DNA from: Agromyces sp. CF514
GTDB taxonomy: Bacteria; Actinomycetota; Actinomycetes; Actinomycetales; Microbacteriaceae
NCBI RefSeq assembly: GCF_900113185.1
Contig: NZ_FOZD01000002.1
Location: 620,001-684,000 of the forward strand
DNA: 64,000 nt
Direction: 5' to 3'
Part shown: one piece after another, positions 52,652-60,835 of the stretch
Layout of the letters: every line of letters starts with the position of its first letter
Position numbering within the stretch: the stretch's first letter is position 1
Translations under genes and position numbers: made by a program
Notes under the pieces: generated by a model
Seen by the model: the letters and a program-made list of their open reading frames with translations, nothing else
Told to the model about the DNA's origin: nothing
Databases searched by the model: none

Positions 52652-53860
52652 CTACGCGCGAGCCCCGGCCACGGCGTCGGCGACGCGGTACTCCCACAGC
52701 CACGCCGTGTCCGTGGTCGCGCGCGGCTTCGAGAAGTACGCGCGGAGCATCGCGTCGCGCACCGGGCGGAACGCCCCGGGCGCCTTGCCCGAGCTGCTGG
52801 CCTTGCCCTGCGCGATGACGCGCTCGACGCGCGGTCGGCGGAGCGCCTCGTAGCGCGCGAGGGCTGCGGGGATGCCGGCCCGCGGGCCGGTCGTACCGGT
52901 CATGCCGGTTCCGCCCCCGGCGCCGGCCTCGGCGAGCAGCAGCCCCAGCGCGAGGCCGTCTTCGAGCGCCATCGACGCGCCCTGCCCCGACGAGGGGGAG
53001 GCCGCGTGCGCGGCGTCGCCGATGAGCACCGCGGCTCCCCGGTGCCAGACCGGCACGCGCGGGAAGTCGTACATCGGCCAGGCGGGGAGGAGGTCGTCGC
53101 TCGCCTCGAGCACCCGGGTCGCGACGGGGTCGTCGCGTCGTACGAGGTCGAGGAGGGTGCTCCGCCAGGCCTCGCCCGAGATGCCGGCCAGCTCGGCCCG
53201 GTCGGGTTCGCGACGGCGCGCGGGGTTCGCGAACCACCACACGTCGCCGTCGTCCGAGGCGAGCCACGAGAAGAACGTGTCGCGGCCGAACATCATGTGC
53301 ATGAGGCCGGGCGGGGTCGGCACCTCGATGCCCGAGGCGAATCCGCCGGTGTTGAGGAGTCCGAGGTACCTGGCCTTCGGGGCGCGCGGGTCGAGGAGCG
53401 AGCGCACGGTCGAGCCGATGCCGTCGGCGCCCACGAGCAGCGAGCCGGTCGCCGTGGCGCCGTCGGCGAAGTGCGCGGTCGCCGACGAGTCGGTCGTGTC
53501 GAGCCCGACGATGCGCCGGCCGTAGTGGATCGGGATGCCGGCTTCGCGCACCGCGTCGAGGAGTGCGCCGTACAGCTCGGTACGCCGCACCGACATGGTG
53601 CCCTCGCCCATCGGGAACTCGGTGAGCGCGGTGCCGTCGCCGAGGCCGAGCTGCATGCCCGGGGTCGGGATGCCGGCGAGCGGACGTACTCCCAGCTCGC
53701 GCAGCACCGCGACGCCGTTCACGGCGAGGGTGAGCCACGCGCCGACACCGTCGGACGGCGTGGGCCTGGCCTCGTAGACGGCCGTCTCGACGCCCGCTCG
53801 GTGCAGTGCCAGTGCCGCGGCGGCGCCCGCGACGCCTCCGCCGATGATGATCGCGTTCAT
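52652..53860 (-). CDS. FAD-dependent monooxygenase (UbiH/PhzS-like)
   Basis: A 402-residue class A flavoprotein monooxygenase: FAD dinucleotide-binding motif IIIGGGVAGAAAALALHRAGVETAVYEA at the N-terminus, LLVGADGIGSTVRSLL (DG motif), and VLIGDAAHAASPSSGQGASMALEDGLALGLLL (GD motif binding FAD ribityl). The family hydroxylates aromatic compounds or inactivates antibiotics such as tetracycline. It is divergent from a PadR regulator with a GTCAAT...ATTGAC inverted repeat between them, so it is probably the regulator's target. A 4-HPA hydroxylase role is unlikely since HpaB is a different, two-component family. Confidence 0.9.
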   Translation of the reverse strand: MNAIIIGGGVAGAAAALALHRAGVETAVYEARPTPSDGVGAWLTLAVNGVAVLRELGVRPLAGIPTPGMQLGLGDGTALTEFPMGEGTMSVRRTELYGALLDAVREAGIPIHYGRRIVGLDTTDSSATAHFADGATATGSLLVGADGIGSTVRSLLDPRAPKARYLGLLNTGGFASGIEVPTPPGLMHMMFGRDTFFSWLASDDGDVWWFANPARRREPDRAELAGISGEAWRSTLLDLVRRDDPVATRVLEASDDLLPAWPMYDFPRVPVWHRGAAVLIGDAAHAASPSSGQGASMALEDGLALGLLLAEAGAGGGTGMTGTTGPRAGIPAALARYEALRRPRVERVIAQGKASSSGKAPGAFRPVRDAMLRAYFSKPRATTDTAWLWEYRVADAVAGARA

Positions 53861-53909
53861 GTGCCGTTGCCTCTCCGAAGTCGCCGGCGATCAGCGCCGG
53901 GTGGCTATA

Positions 53910-53933
53910 GTCAATCATTAACTATTCATTGAC
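53910..53933. promoter_or_regulatory. Operator-like inverted repeat in the FMO/PadR divergent promoter
   Basis: GTCAAT (53910-53915) and ATTGAC (53928-53933) are perfectly complementary arms separated by 12 AT-rich bases (CATTAACTATTC). They lie 50 bases from the monooxygenase start and 18 bases from the PadR start. Confidence 0.6.
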
Positions 53934-53950
53934 GCAACTATGATGGAGTC

Positions 53951-54580
53951 ATGCCGCCCGCCGCGAACCGCCGGTCGCCGACCGCTCTCGTCGTGCTCGC
54001 GACGCTCACCGAGCGCCCGCTGCACACCTACGCCCTGCACCGACTGCTGCAGGAACGCGGCAAGACCGAGGTCGTCGCGATCCCCACCCGCGCATCGCTC
54101 TACCCCGTGCTCGACCGCCTCGAGCGCAGCGGGCTGATCGCCGTCGACCGGGTCGAGCGCGAGCCGGGTCGCCCCGAGCGCACGGTCTACCGGGTCACCG
54201 ACCTCGGCGCGTCGACGGTCGCCGAGTGGCTCCGGCACTACCTCGCCGGCGAGTCGTCCGAGCGGCCCGGGTTCACCGCCGCGCTCTCGTTCGCCATGCT
54301 CCTCCCGCCCGTCGAGGTCGCCGACGCGCTCGACCGGCGGCGGGCCAGGCTCTCGACCGAACGCTCCTCGCTCCTCGACGGGCTCGCCGCAGGCGACGAA
54401 CTCGGCCTGCCCGAGCTCTTCCAGCTCGACGAGCGCTACCGGATCGCGGTGCTCGACGCCGATCTCGCGCACCTCGCCGAGTTGATCCCACGGCTCCGGG
54501 CAGGCGAGCTGGGTTGGGACCGCGAGTGGATCGCCGAGGTCGCCGAACGCCTCGGCGCCGAACGGCCGCCGCAGGACTGA
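53951..54580 (+). CDS. PadR-family transcriptional regulator
   Basis: A 209-residue PadR regulator: N-terminal winged helix LVVLATLTERPLHTYALHRLLQERG ... IPTRASLYPVLDRLERSGLIAVDRVEREPGRPERTVYRVTDLGASTVAEWL, then a helical dimerisation domain with the Vir_C-like segment. It is divergent from the flavoprotein monooxygenase and probably represses it and itself by binding the inverted repeat between them. Ligand unknown; members of this family sense phenolics or multidrug compounds. Confidence 0.9.
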   Translation: MPPAANRRSPTALVVLATLTERPLHTYALHRLLQERGKTEVVAIPTRASLYPVLDRLERSGLIAVDRVEREPGRPERTVYRVTDLGASTVAEWLRHYLAGESSERPGFTAALSFAMLLPPVEVADALDRRRARLSTERSSLLDGLAAGDELGLPELFQLDERYRIAVLDADLAHLAELIPRLRAGELGWDREWIAEVAERLGAERPPQD

Positions 54581-54800
54581 TCCGCCCCCGCCGCGGCATC
54601 CGATCACGTCACGACCTCCCGCGCGTCGGTTTTCGTGGCCGAGCCGTGACACGCCGTACAGTGCGCGACCAGCATCGATTCCGTACGCTCGAAGCATCCC
54701 CCGGAAGTGAATGCGGCCGACGCTGCCCACCGGCATGCGCGACCGCGGAGACTGGTCGACGACGCCCACCGCAGGTGCCTCGCGACCGAGAGAGAAGATC

Positions 54801-56360
54801 GTGAGCCTCGAATTCGACGCAAGCCGTGCCCGATGGACCGCCCGAGAGGAGCTCGCCGAGCGGATGATCCCGCTCATCGGCGGCCTCTACCGCGAGCACG
54901 GGGTGGTCACCTCGATCCACGGCCGCCGCCTCATCAACCGCTCGCCGATCGAACTCCTCAAGGCGCACCGCTTCGCCCGCCAGGCCGGCGACGTCGAGCT
55001 CGACCCCGCCGACACGATGCGCGTGCTCGAGGCGCTGCGCGAGATCGCACCCGGCCCGGCCTCGCTCGACCTCGCACGTCTGGTGGCCCGGTACGCGGCA
55101 TCCGGTGTCGAAGGCGCACACGGCGGCGAAGGCGAGCGGATGCCGCTGGCCGACTTCCTGCGCACCGAGCTCGCCCCCGTGCTCGCCGCCGACGGCGCCG
55201 AGCGCCCCGTGCGCGAGGGCACCAACGTCGTGCTCTACGGCTTCGGCCGAATCGGACGCCTGCTCGCGCGCATCCTGATCGCGCACTCGGGCGACGCGAC
55301 CGGGCTGCGGCTGCGCGCGATCGTCGTGCGCAAGGGGTCGGCGAACGACCTCGTCAAGCGTGCCAGCCTGCTGCGCCGCGACTCGGTGCACGGCCCCTTC
55401 GCGGGCACGATCGAGGTCGACGAGCAGGCCAACACGATCCTCGCGAACGGCACGCTGATCCAGGTCATCCACGCGAACGACCCGGCCGCGATCGATTACA
55501 CGACCTACGGCATCCACGACGCGATCGTCGTCGACAACACGGGCCGGTGGCGCGACGAAGAGGGGCTCTCGCAGCACCTCCGTTCCACGGGCGTCGCGCG
55601 CGTGCTGCTCACGGCACCCGGCAAGGGTGCGATCAAGAACATCGTGCACGGCATCAACGACGGCGACATCGAGGCATCCGACCGCATCCTCTCGGCCGCG
55701 TCGTGCACGACGAACGCCATCACGCCCGTGCTGAAGGCCGTCGAAGACGCCTACGGCGTCGTACGCGGACACGTCGAGACCGTGCACTCGTTCACGAACG
55801 ACCAGAACCTCATCGACAACTTCCACTCCGGCGACCGCCGCGGCCGCTCGGCGGCGCTGAACATGGTCATCACCGAGACGGGCGCGGCGAAGGCCGTCGC
55901 CAAGGCGCTGCCGTCGTTCGCGGGCAAGCTCACCGGCAGCGCGATCCGCGTGCCCACGCCCGACGTGTCGCTCGCGATCCTGAACCTGCAGCTCGAGCGC
56001 CCCACCTCGAAGGACGAGATCAACAGATACCTGCGGCAGGTCTCGCTGACCTCGCCGCTGCGCCAGCAGGTCGACTACATCGAGTCGGCCGAGGTCGTCT
56101 CGACCGACTTCGTGGGCTCGAGCCGCGCCGGCATCGTCGACGGGCTCGCCACGATCGCCGACGGCACCGACGCGGTGCTCTACGTCTGGTACGACAACGA
56201 GTTCGGCTACTCGTGCCAGGTCGTGCGGGTCATCGAGGCCATGGCCGGCACGCACCCCGTCGTGCTGCCCGTGCGCGAGCCGGTCGTGCTCGGTTCCGTC
56301 GCACCCGACGCGGCGTCGGCTGCGGACGCCGACGCGCAGCCCGAGCTCGTCGCCGGCTGA
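54801..56360 (+). CDS. Glyceraldehyde-3-phosphate dehydrogenase, long actinobacterial type
   Basis: A 519-residue GAPDH. About 125 residues of extra N-terminal helical sequence (WTAREELAERMIPLIGGLYREHGVVTSIHGRRLINRSPIELLKAHRFAR) precede the normal Rossmann start VVLYGFGRIGRLLARILI. The catalytic cysteine is C302 in AASCTTNAITPVLKA, and the C-terminal WYDNEFGYSCQVVRV is typical. This matches the GapB-type long GAPDH of Corynebacterium and relatives, linked to gluconeogenesis, rather than classical GapA. The start is GTG 54801, after a GAGAGAAG; an upstream ATG (54711) would add unlikely sequence. It is convergent with the metzincin-like gene, with a bidirectional terminator between. Confidence 0.93.
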   Translation: MSLEFDASRARWTAREELAERMIPLIGGLYREHGVVTSIHGRRLINRSPIELLKAHRFARQAGDVELDPADTMRVLEALREIAPGPASLDLARLVARYAASGVEGAHGGEGERMPLADFLRTELAPVLAADGAERPVREGTNVVLYGFGRIGRLLARILIAHSGDATGLRLRAIVVRKGSANDLVKRASLLRRDSVHGPFAGTIEVDEQANTILANGTLIQVIHANDPAAIDYTTYGIHDAIVVDNTGRWRDEEGLSQHLRSTGVARVLLTAPGKGAIKNIVHGINDGDIEASDRILSAASCTTNAITPVLKAVEDAYGVVRGHVETVHSFTNDQNLIDNFHSGDRRGRSAALNMVITETGAAKAVAKALPSFAGKLTGSAIRVPTPDVSLAILNLQLERPTSKDEINRYLRQVSLTSPLRQQVDYIESAEVVSTDFVGSSRAGIVDGLATIADGTDAVLYVWYDNEFGYSCQVVRVIEAMAGTHPVVLPVREPVVLGSVAPDAASAADADAQPELVAG

Positions 56361-56381
56361 GGCTCGGGAGTCCCAGAGGCG

Positions 56382-56418
56382 CGGATGCCGCGGGCACGGG
56401 TTGCGCCCGCGGCATCCG
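56382..56418. terminator. Bidirectional terminator with GGATGCC arms after gap
   Basis: CGGATGCCGCGGGC (56382-56395) pairs perfectly with GCCCGCGGCATCCG (56405-56418), loop nine bases, between the convergent gap and metzincin-like genes. Confidence 0.88.
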
Positions 56419-56428
56419 TCGTTCCGGC

Positions 56429-58429
56429 TCAGCGGTCGACGCGAAGCGCACCGCCCAGTCGCAGCGATTGCTGCGCGCGGAGCCTGCCGACGTCGATCGG
56501 TCGCTCGACCGTGAGCCCCTCGGTGACCTTCACGCCTTCGGCCACCTTCAAGGACTCGGCGGTCTTCAGTGCCTCGGCCGTCTTCAGTGCCTCGGCGACC
56601 CGCAGGCCCTCCTCGGCCTTCAGGCGCTCCGTGACCTTCAGTGCCTCGGCCGCCGCGGCGCGCTCGAGCACGACCGCGTCGCCGAACTCGATCTGCAGGC
56701 GGGTGATCTCGCGCGGGTCGAACTTCGGGTCGGGCGTCGGCTTCTCGAACGGGCCCGGCTTCACCCGGACGTCGAGGTCCTTGAGCCGCCGCGTCCAGCA
56801 GGCGAGCACCTTCGGGAAGTCGTCGGGGTGGTACCCCTCGAACCAGCCCCCGGCCTCGAAGCGCGTCTGCCCGATGGCGGAGCCGACCTGGTCGGAGACC
56901 GTGCAGACCAGGTCCGCCCCGAGGCGGATGCCGCCGGGGGAGGTCAGCCCGAGCTCGAACGTGACGGGGTCGATCGTGTAGTCGACCGCGAACGTCGACC
57001 CGTCGAACGGCACCTGCACCACGCCGCTCGTGCCGGAGATCGGCACGCCGCCGACCGTCCAGCTCGCGGTCGGCGCCGTCGCGGTCGGTTGCCCGACGCC
57101 GCCGAAGCCCGCCGTCGACACGGTGAAGATCTCGAGCGTCGAGGTCGCGTACGTGCCGCGGCGAACGGTGTCGCCGCAGGGCGTCTCCTCGGTCGTCTCG
57201 GCGCCGACGACCCCGAGCGTGTCCTCGCTGCGCAGCCGCGATGCGACGGTCACCGCGCGGTTCGCCGGCCCGTTCGAGACGCGCAGGTCGACCCAGGTGC
57301 GGTCGGGATCCACACCGACGATCGTGACGGTGAGGTTGCTGGAGTCGACCGCAACGTCGGTGTCGATCGAGTTGAGCGGCACGACGCCGCGGTACCAGAT
57401 GCGCGGACCCGTGCCCGGGACATCCGTCAGCGAATGCACGACGACGCCCTCGCGCGACAGGTCGGTGCCGACCGGGTCGAGACCGGCATCCCATCCGGTG
57501 GCCGTGCGGAACTCGACGTAGATGCGACCGACGCCGCTCGCCGGCTCGCCCGCCGGGTGGAGCACGAGCAACGTCGGCTGTCGCCCCGAACCCTGGCGTG
57601 CGACATCCGCCGACGCGCTCCGCAGTCGAACCGACACCGAGCCCGACGTCGGGAACGGTCGCTCGACCACCGAGCCGGCCATCGCGTCGGGCAGTTGCCG
57701 ATGCAGGTGCGCGCGCGAGAGGTTCGGGCCGGCCGACCCGAACGCTCCGGGCGTCGGCCATCCGTTCACCGCCGGGATGCTGCGCGTCGGCGTGGACTGC
57801 CAGCGCGGCCCCGTGCCGAGCCACCTCGAGCCGAACGACGCCGACGACATCAGGTCGAACGGCGAGCCGTAGACCGGGTCGACGATGACGTTCGCGTCCT
57901 TCGGATCCCAGTCGGAGCCGTTGTTGAGCAGCCCGTAGCTGTGCTCGAAGCCGAGCACGTGCCCGACCTCGTGGCACATGAACGTGTGGTTGCCGGTGGC
58001 GGCCGCGATCACCGCGACCGGGAACCCGCGCACGCTCGTCGCGCCGGCGTCGAAGTTCTGCGTGATCGTCGCGGCCTCGCCGGGCTGCCCGGCCTTCGGG
58101 TTCGGGATCTGCCGCTGCCCCGGGTACATGAGCACGACGACGCCCTGGAACCCGGCGAGGGGGTCGTGGTCGGGGAACTTCGCACGCAGCGCGTCGATCG
58201 CGAGCTCGGCCTGCTTGGCGCGCGAGACGTCCTCGCCGAGGCTCACGACGACCCACGGCATGAGCGCCGAGTCGACGAAGTCGAGGTGCTTGCGGGTGGT
58301 GTCCTCCCAGTACCGGAGCACCGAGGAGGAGCCGACCATGAACAGGTCGATGAAGGGGCGATCGCCGACTGCGGGCGCGGCGCTCTCGTGCCGGGCGCGG
58401 ATGACGGCGAGTTTCACGGGCTTGGTCAT
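56429..58429 (-). CDS. Metzincin-type zinc metalloprotease-like protein with C-terminal hexapeptide repeats
   Basis: A 666-residue protein of unknown role. A metzincin zinc site is clear: H153, E154, H157 and H163 in CHEVGHVLGFEH, with the Met-turn M194 in SPFDLMSS. Before it is an alpha/beta region (residues 24-150) and after it a mostly beta region rich in SVSVRLRSAS, VDLRVSNGPANRAVTV and similar strands. There is no signal peptide, pro-domain cysteine switch, or membrane helix, although metzincins are normally secreted. Residues about 595-642 are eight hexapeptide repeats of form E-x-L-K-x-A (see 56504-56647), followed by LRLGGALRVDR. A tailocin/contractile-system or other non-classical cargo is possible but nothing nearby supports it. 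It is a single-gene unit. Confidence 0.82.
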   Translation of the reverse strand: MTKPVKLAVIRARHESAAPAVGDRPFIDLFMVGSSSVLRYWEDTTRKHLDFVDSALMPWVVVSLGEDVSRAKQAELAIDALRAKFPDHDPLAGFQGVVVLMYPGQRQIPNPKAGQPGEAATITQNFDAGATSVRGFPVAVIAAATGNHTFMCHEVGHVLGFEHSYGLLNNGSDWDPKDANVIVDPVYGSPFDLMSSASFGSRWLGTGPRWQSTPTRSIPAVNGWPTPGAFGSAGPNLSRAHLHRQLPDAMAGSVVERPFPTSGSVSVRLRSASADVARQGSGRQPTLLVLHPAGEPASGVGRIYVEFRTATGWDAGLDPVGTDLSREGVVVHSLTDVPGTGPRIWYRGVVPLNSIDTDVAVDSSNLTVTIVGVDPDRTWVDLRVSNGPANRAVTVASRLRSEDTLGVVGAETTEETPCGDTVRRGTYATSTLEIFTVSTAGFGGVGQPTATAPTASWTVGGVPISGTSGVVQVPFDGSTFAVDYTIDPVTFELGLTSPGGIRLGADLVCTVSDQVGSAIGQTRFEAGGWFEGYHPDDFPKVLACWTRRLKDLDVRVKPGPFEKPTPDPKFDPREITRLQIEFGDAVVLERAAAAEALKVTERLKAEEGLRVAEALKTAEALKTAESLKVAEGVKVTEGLTVERPIDVGRLRAQQSLRLGGALRVDR
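56504..56647 (-). repeat. Eight 18-bp coding repeats (hexapeptide E-x-L-K-x-A)
   Basis: In-frame repeats within the metzincin-like gene encode EALKVT, ERLKAE, EGLRVA, EALKTA, EALKTA, ESLKVA, EGVKVT and EGLTVE. On the + strand they read as repeated GCCTCGGCGGTCTTCAGT-like blocks. Hexad periodicity with aliphatic residues suggests a beta-solenoid or bactofilin-like stalk; an amphipathic helix is the alternative. Confidence 0.88.
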
Positions 58430-58530
58430 GCGCCGATCCTCCGCCGTGCGTGCGTCCGCGAGATCAGGACCATCCCTGAGTGATCCTCCCCGACTCGGCC
58501 GGCGCTCAGACCCGCACGTAGGCTGGGGGC

Positions 58531-59706
58531 ATGAGCGCCGAAGCCGTCATCGTCGATGTGATCCGCACCCCCGTCGGCCGTGGCAAGCCCGGCGGAATGC
58601 TCTCCGGCGTGCATCCGGTCGACCTGCTCGCAGGCGTGCTCGACACGCTCGTGAACCGCAACGACCTCGACCCCGGGCTCGTCGACGACGTGATCGGCGG
58701 ATGCGTCAGCCAGGTCGCCGAGCAGTCGTACAACATCACCCGCAACGCCGTGCTGGCCGCGGGGTTCCCCGAGCACGTGCCCGGCACGACGATCGATCGC
58801 CAGTGCGGATCGAGCCAGCAGGCCGCGACGTTCGCCGCGCAGGCGGTCATGGCGGGCCAGGCCGACATCGTCATCGCGTGCGGCGTCGAGTCGATGAGCC
58901 GGGTGCCGCTCGGCTCGAGCGCTGCGGGCGCAGACCCCTACGGCTCGCGCATCGCGGCGCGCTACCCCGACGGCCTCGTGAACCAGGGCGTCTCGGCCGA
59001 GCTCATCGCGGCGAAGTGGGGGTTCTCGCGCGCCGACCTCGACGAGTACGCCGCACGTTCGCACGCGCTCGCCGCGGCGGCGGGGGAGTCGGGGGCGTTC
59101 GCGACCGAGGTCGTGCCCGTGCCCGGCGTCGCCAGCCTCGCCGACGAGACCGTGCGGCCCGGCACGACCGCCGACGGGCTCGCCGGCCTCAACCCGGCGT
59201 TCCGCAGCGACGCGTCGGCCGAGCGGTTCGCCGAGCTCGACTGGCGCATCACGCCGGGCAACTCGTCGCCCCTCACCGACGGGGCGTCGGCCGCGCTCAT
59301 CATGAGCGCCGACGCCGCCGAGAAGCTGGGGCTCACGCCTCGGGCGCGGTTCCGGTCGTTCGCCGTCGTCGGCAGCGACCCGCTGTACATGCTCACGGGC
59401 GTGATCCCCGCGACCGAGCGCGTGCTGGAGCGCGCGGCTCTCACGCACGACGACATCGACGCCTACGAGGTCAACGAGGCGTTCGCGTCGGTGCCGCTCG
59501 CCTGGCTCGCCGAGACCGGGGCGGATGCCGCGAAGCTCAACCCCCGCGGCGGCGCCATCGCCCTCGGCCACGCGCTCGGCTCCTCGGGCACGCGCCTGCT
59601 CACGACCCTCGTCAACCAGCTCGAGGCCACCGGCGGGCGGTACGGACTGCAGACCATGTGCGAGGGCGGCGGCATGGCCAACGCCACGATCATCGAACGC
59701 CTCTGA
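58531..59706 (+). CDS. Thiolase (acetyl-CoA C-acyltransferase)
   Basis: A 391-residue type II thiolase. The acyl-accepting cysteine is C92 in TTIDRQCGSSQQAA, the catalytic histidine lies in RGGAIALGHALGSSG, and the second cysteine in TMCEGGGMANATI; NEAFASVPLAW matches the usual NEAFA motif. The DRQCGSSQQA form and length fit degradative FadA/steroid-type thiolases more than PhaA. It is followed after three 16-bp repeats by a 3-hydroxyacyl-CoA dehydrogenase-like SDR, so the pair can carry out the last two steps of a beta-oxidation cycle for a fatty or side-chain acyl-CoA. Confidence 0.92.
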   Translation: MSAEAVIVDVIRTPVGRGKPGGMLSGVHPVDLLAGVLDTLVNRNDLDPGLVDDVIGGCVSQVAEQSYNITRNAVLAAGFPEHVPGTTIDRQCGSSQQAATFAAQAVMAGQADIVIACGVESMSRVPLGSSAAGADPYGSRIAARYPDGLVNQGVSAELIAAKWGFSRADLDEYAARSHALAAAAGESGAFATEVVPVPGVASLADETVRPGTTADGLAGLNPAFRSDASAERFAELDWRITPGNSSPLTDGASAALIMSADAAEKLGLTPRARFRSFAVVGSDPLYMLTGVIPATERVLERAALTHDDIDAYEVNEAFASVPLAWLAETGADAAKLNPRGGAIALGHALGSSGTRLLTTLVNQLEATGGRYGLQTMCEGGGMANATIIERL

Positions 59707-59734
59707 GCGACCCACCCCGCTCACGCGCCACCCC

Positions 59735-59782
59735 GCCCCACCAGACCACCGCCCCACCAGACCACCGCCCCACCAGACCACC
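59735..59782. repeat. Three perfect 16-bp tandem repeats
   Basis: GCCCCACCAGACCACC occurs at 59735-59750, 59751-59766 and 59767-59782 in the gap between the thiolase and SDR genes. Purine/pyrimidine strand asymmetry is strong. Copy number is likely to vary between strains. Confidence 0.92.
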
Positions 59783-59872
59783 GCCCATCGAGATGACACC
59801 AGTCGTCGGGCCCCAGCGTCCGATGCCGACCACTTCTGCCCCCTCGATGAGGTCCAACCGAAAGGAATCCGC

Positions 59873-60661
59873 ATGAGACTCGACGGCGCATCCGCGATCG
59901 TCACCGGAGGGGCCTCGGGCCTCGGCCGGGCCACCGCCCGCGCACTCCTCGAGGGCGGCGCCTCCGTCGTGCTCGTCGACCTGCCCGGCCCGCGCGGCGA
60001 GGAGGCCGCGGCCGAGCTCGGCGAGCGGGCGCACTTCGTCGCGGCGGACGTCTCGAACGAGGCCGAGGTGCAGGCGGCGGTCGCCGCGGCATCCGCGCTG
60101 GGTCCGCTGCGGGTCGCCGTGAACTGCGCGGGCATCGCGACGGGCAACCGCACCGTCGGACGCGAGGGCCCCGCGCCACTCGACGTCTTCGAGCGCACGA
60201 TCCGCGTGAACCTCATCGGCACGTTCAACGTGACCCGGCTCGCGGCGGCCGCGATGGCCGCGACCGAGCCGACCGTCGGGCAGGTGCCGGGCGGGCCCGA
60301 GACCGCCGAGCGCGGCGTGATCATCAACACCGCGTCGGTCGCCGCCTTCGACGGGCAGATCGGGCAGGCCGCCTACTCGGCCTCGAAGGGCGGCGTCGCG
60401 GCCATGACGCTGCCGCTCGCGCGCGACCTGTCGAAGCTGCTCATCCGCGTCGTCACGATCGCGCCGGGCATCTTCGAGACGCCCATGATGGCCGGCATGG
60501 CGCAGGAGATCCAGGACTCGCTCGCCGCGCAGATCCCGCACCCGTCGCGGTTCGGCTCCCCGGCCGAGTACGCGGCGCTCGCGCGCTCCATCATCGACAA
60601 CCCGATGGTGAACGGCGAGACGATCCGCCTCGACGGCGCGATCCGCATGGGCCCGAAGTAG
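59873..60661 (+). CDS. SDR-family 3-hydroxyacyl-CoA dehydrogenase (HSD10-like)
   Basis: A 262-residue short-chain dehydrogenase. Cofactor motif TGGASGLGRATA, acidic NAD-selecting VDLPG, VNCAGIA, and the catalytic YSASKGG (Tyr/Lys) with upstream serine in INTASVAAFDGQ. The pattern MRLDGASAIVTGGASGLG with ...APGIFETPMMAGM... and LDGAIRMGPK closely matches type II 3-hydroxyacyl-CoA dehydrogenases (human HSD17B10-like) of bacteria. AAAGGA precedes ATG 59873. It probably works with the upstream thiolase. Confidence 0.9.
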   Translation: MRLDGASAIVTGGASGLGRATARALLEGGASVVLVDLPGPRGEEAAAELGERAHFVAADVSNEAEVQAAVAAASALGPLRVAVNCAGIATGNRTVGREGPAPLDVFERTIRVNLIGTFNVTRLAAAAMAATEPTVGQVPGGPETAERGVIINTASVAAFDGQIGQAAYSASKGGVAAMTLPLARDLSKLLIRVVTIAPGIFETPMMAGMAQEIQDSLAAQIPHPSRFGSPAEYAALARSIIDNPMVNGETIRLDGAIRMGPK

Positions 60662-60686
60662 GGCGAGGGCCGCGTCGACTGCGGAA

Positions 60687-60757
60687 CTCCGGATGCCGCG
60701 GCCGCACCGTCGGCGTGTCGCGTCACCTGTGCGGGGTGTCGCTGCCGGCATCCGGAG
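60687..60757. repeat. Inverted repeat with CTCCGGATGCCG arms
   Basis: CTCCGGATGCCG (60687-60698) and CGGCATCCGGAG (60746-60757) are perfect 12-base arms 47 bases apart, after the SDR gene. The arms extend to AACTCCGG, as in the repeats around the DUF559 gene at 31902-31976 and 32963-33037. Confidence 0.75.
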
Positions 60758-60790
60758 ATCAGCAGTGTGCACTCCGGCGCACGACGAGGC

Positions 60791-60822
60791 CGGATGCCAC
60801 GGGGCCGACCCCGTGGCATCCG
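60791..60822. terminator. Bidirectional terminator with GGATGCC arms
   Basis: CGGATGCCACGGGG (60791-60804) pairs perfectly with CCCCGTGGCATCCG (60809-60822), loop CCGA, between the convergent SDR and membrane-protein genes. Confidence 0.9.
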
Positions 60823-60835
60823 CCCCGCTCGTGGA

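Noticed and set aside
52652-53860. FAD monooxygenase as the missing 4-hydroxyphenylacetate 3-hydroxylase
   Set aside because: HpaB is a two-component FADH2-utilising enzyme of a different fold. This protein is a single-component class A monooxygenase with its own PadR regulator, outside the island.
59735-59782. CRISPR array
   Set aside because: The units are contiguous with no spacers and no cas genes are present. It is a simple tandem repeat.
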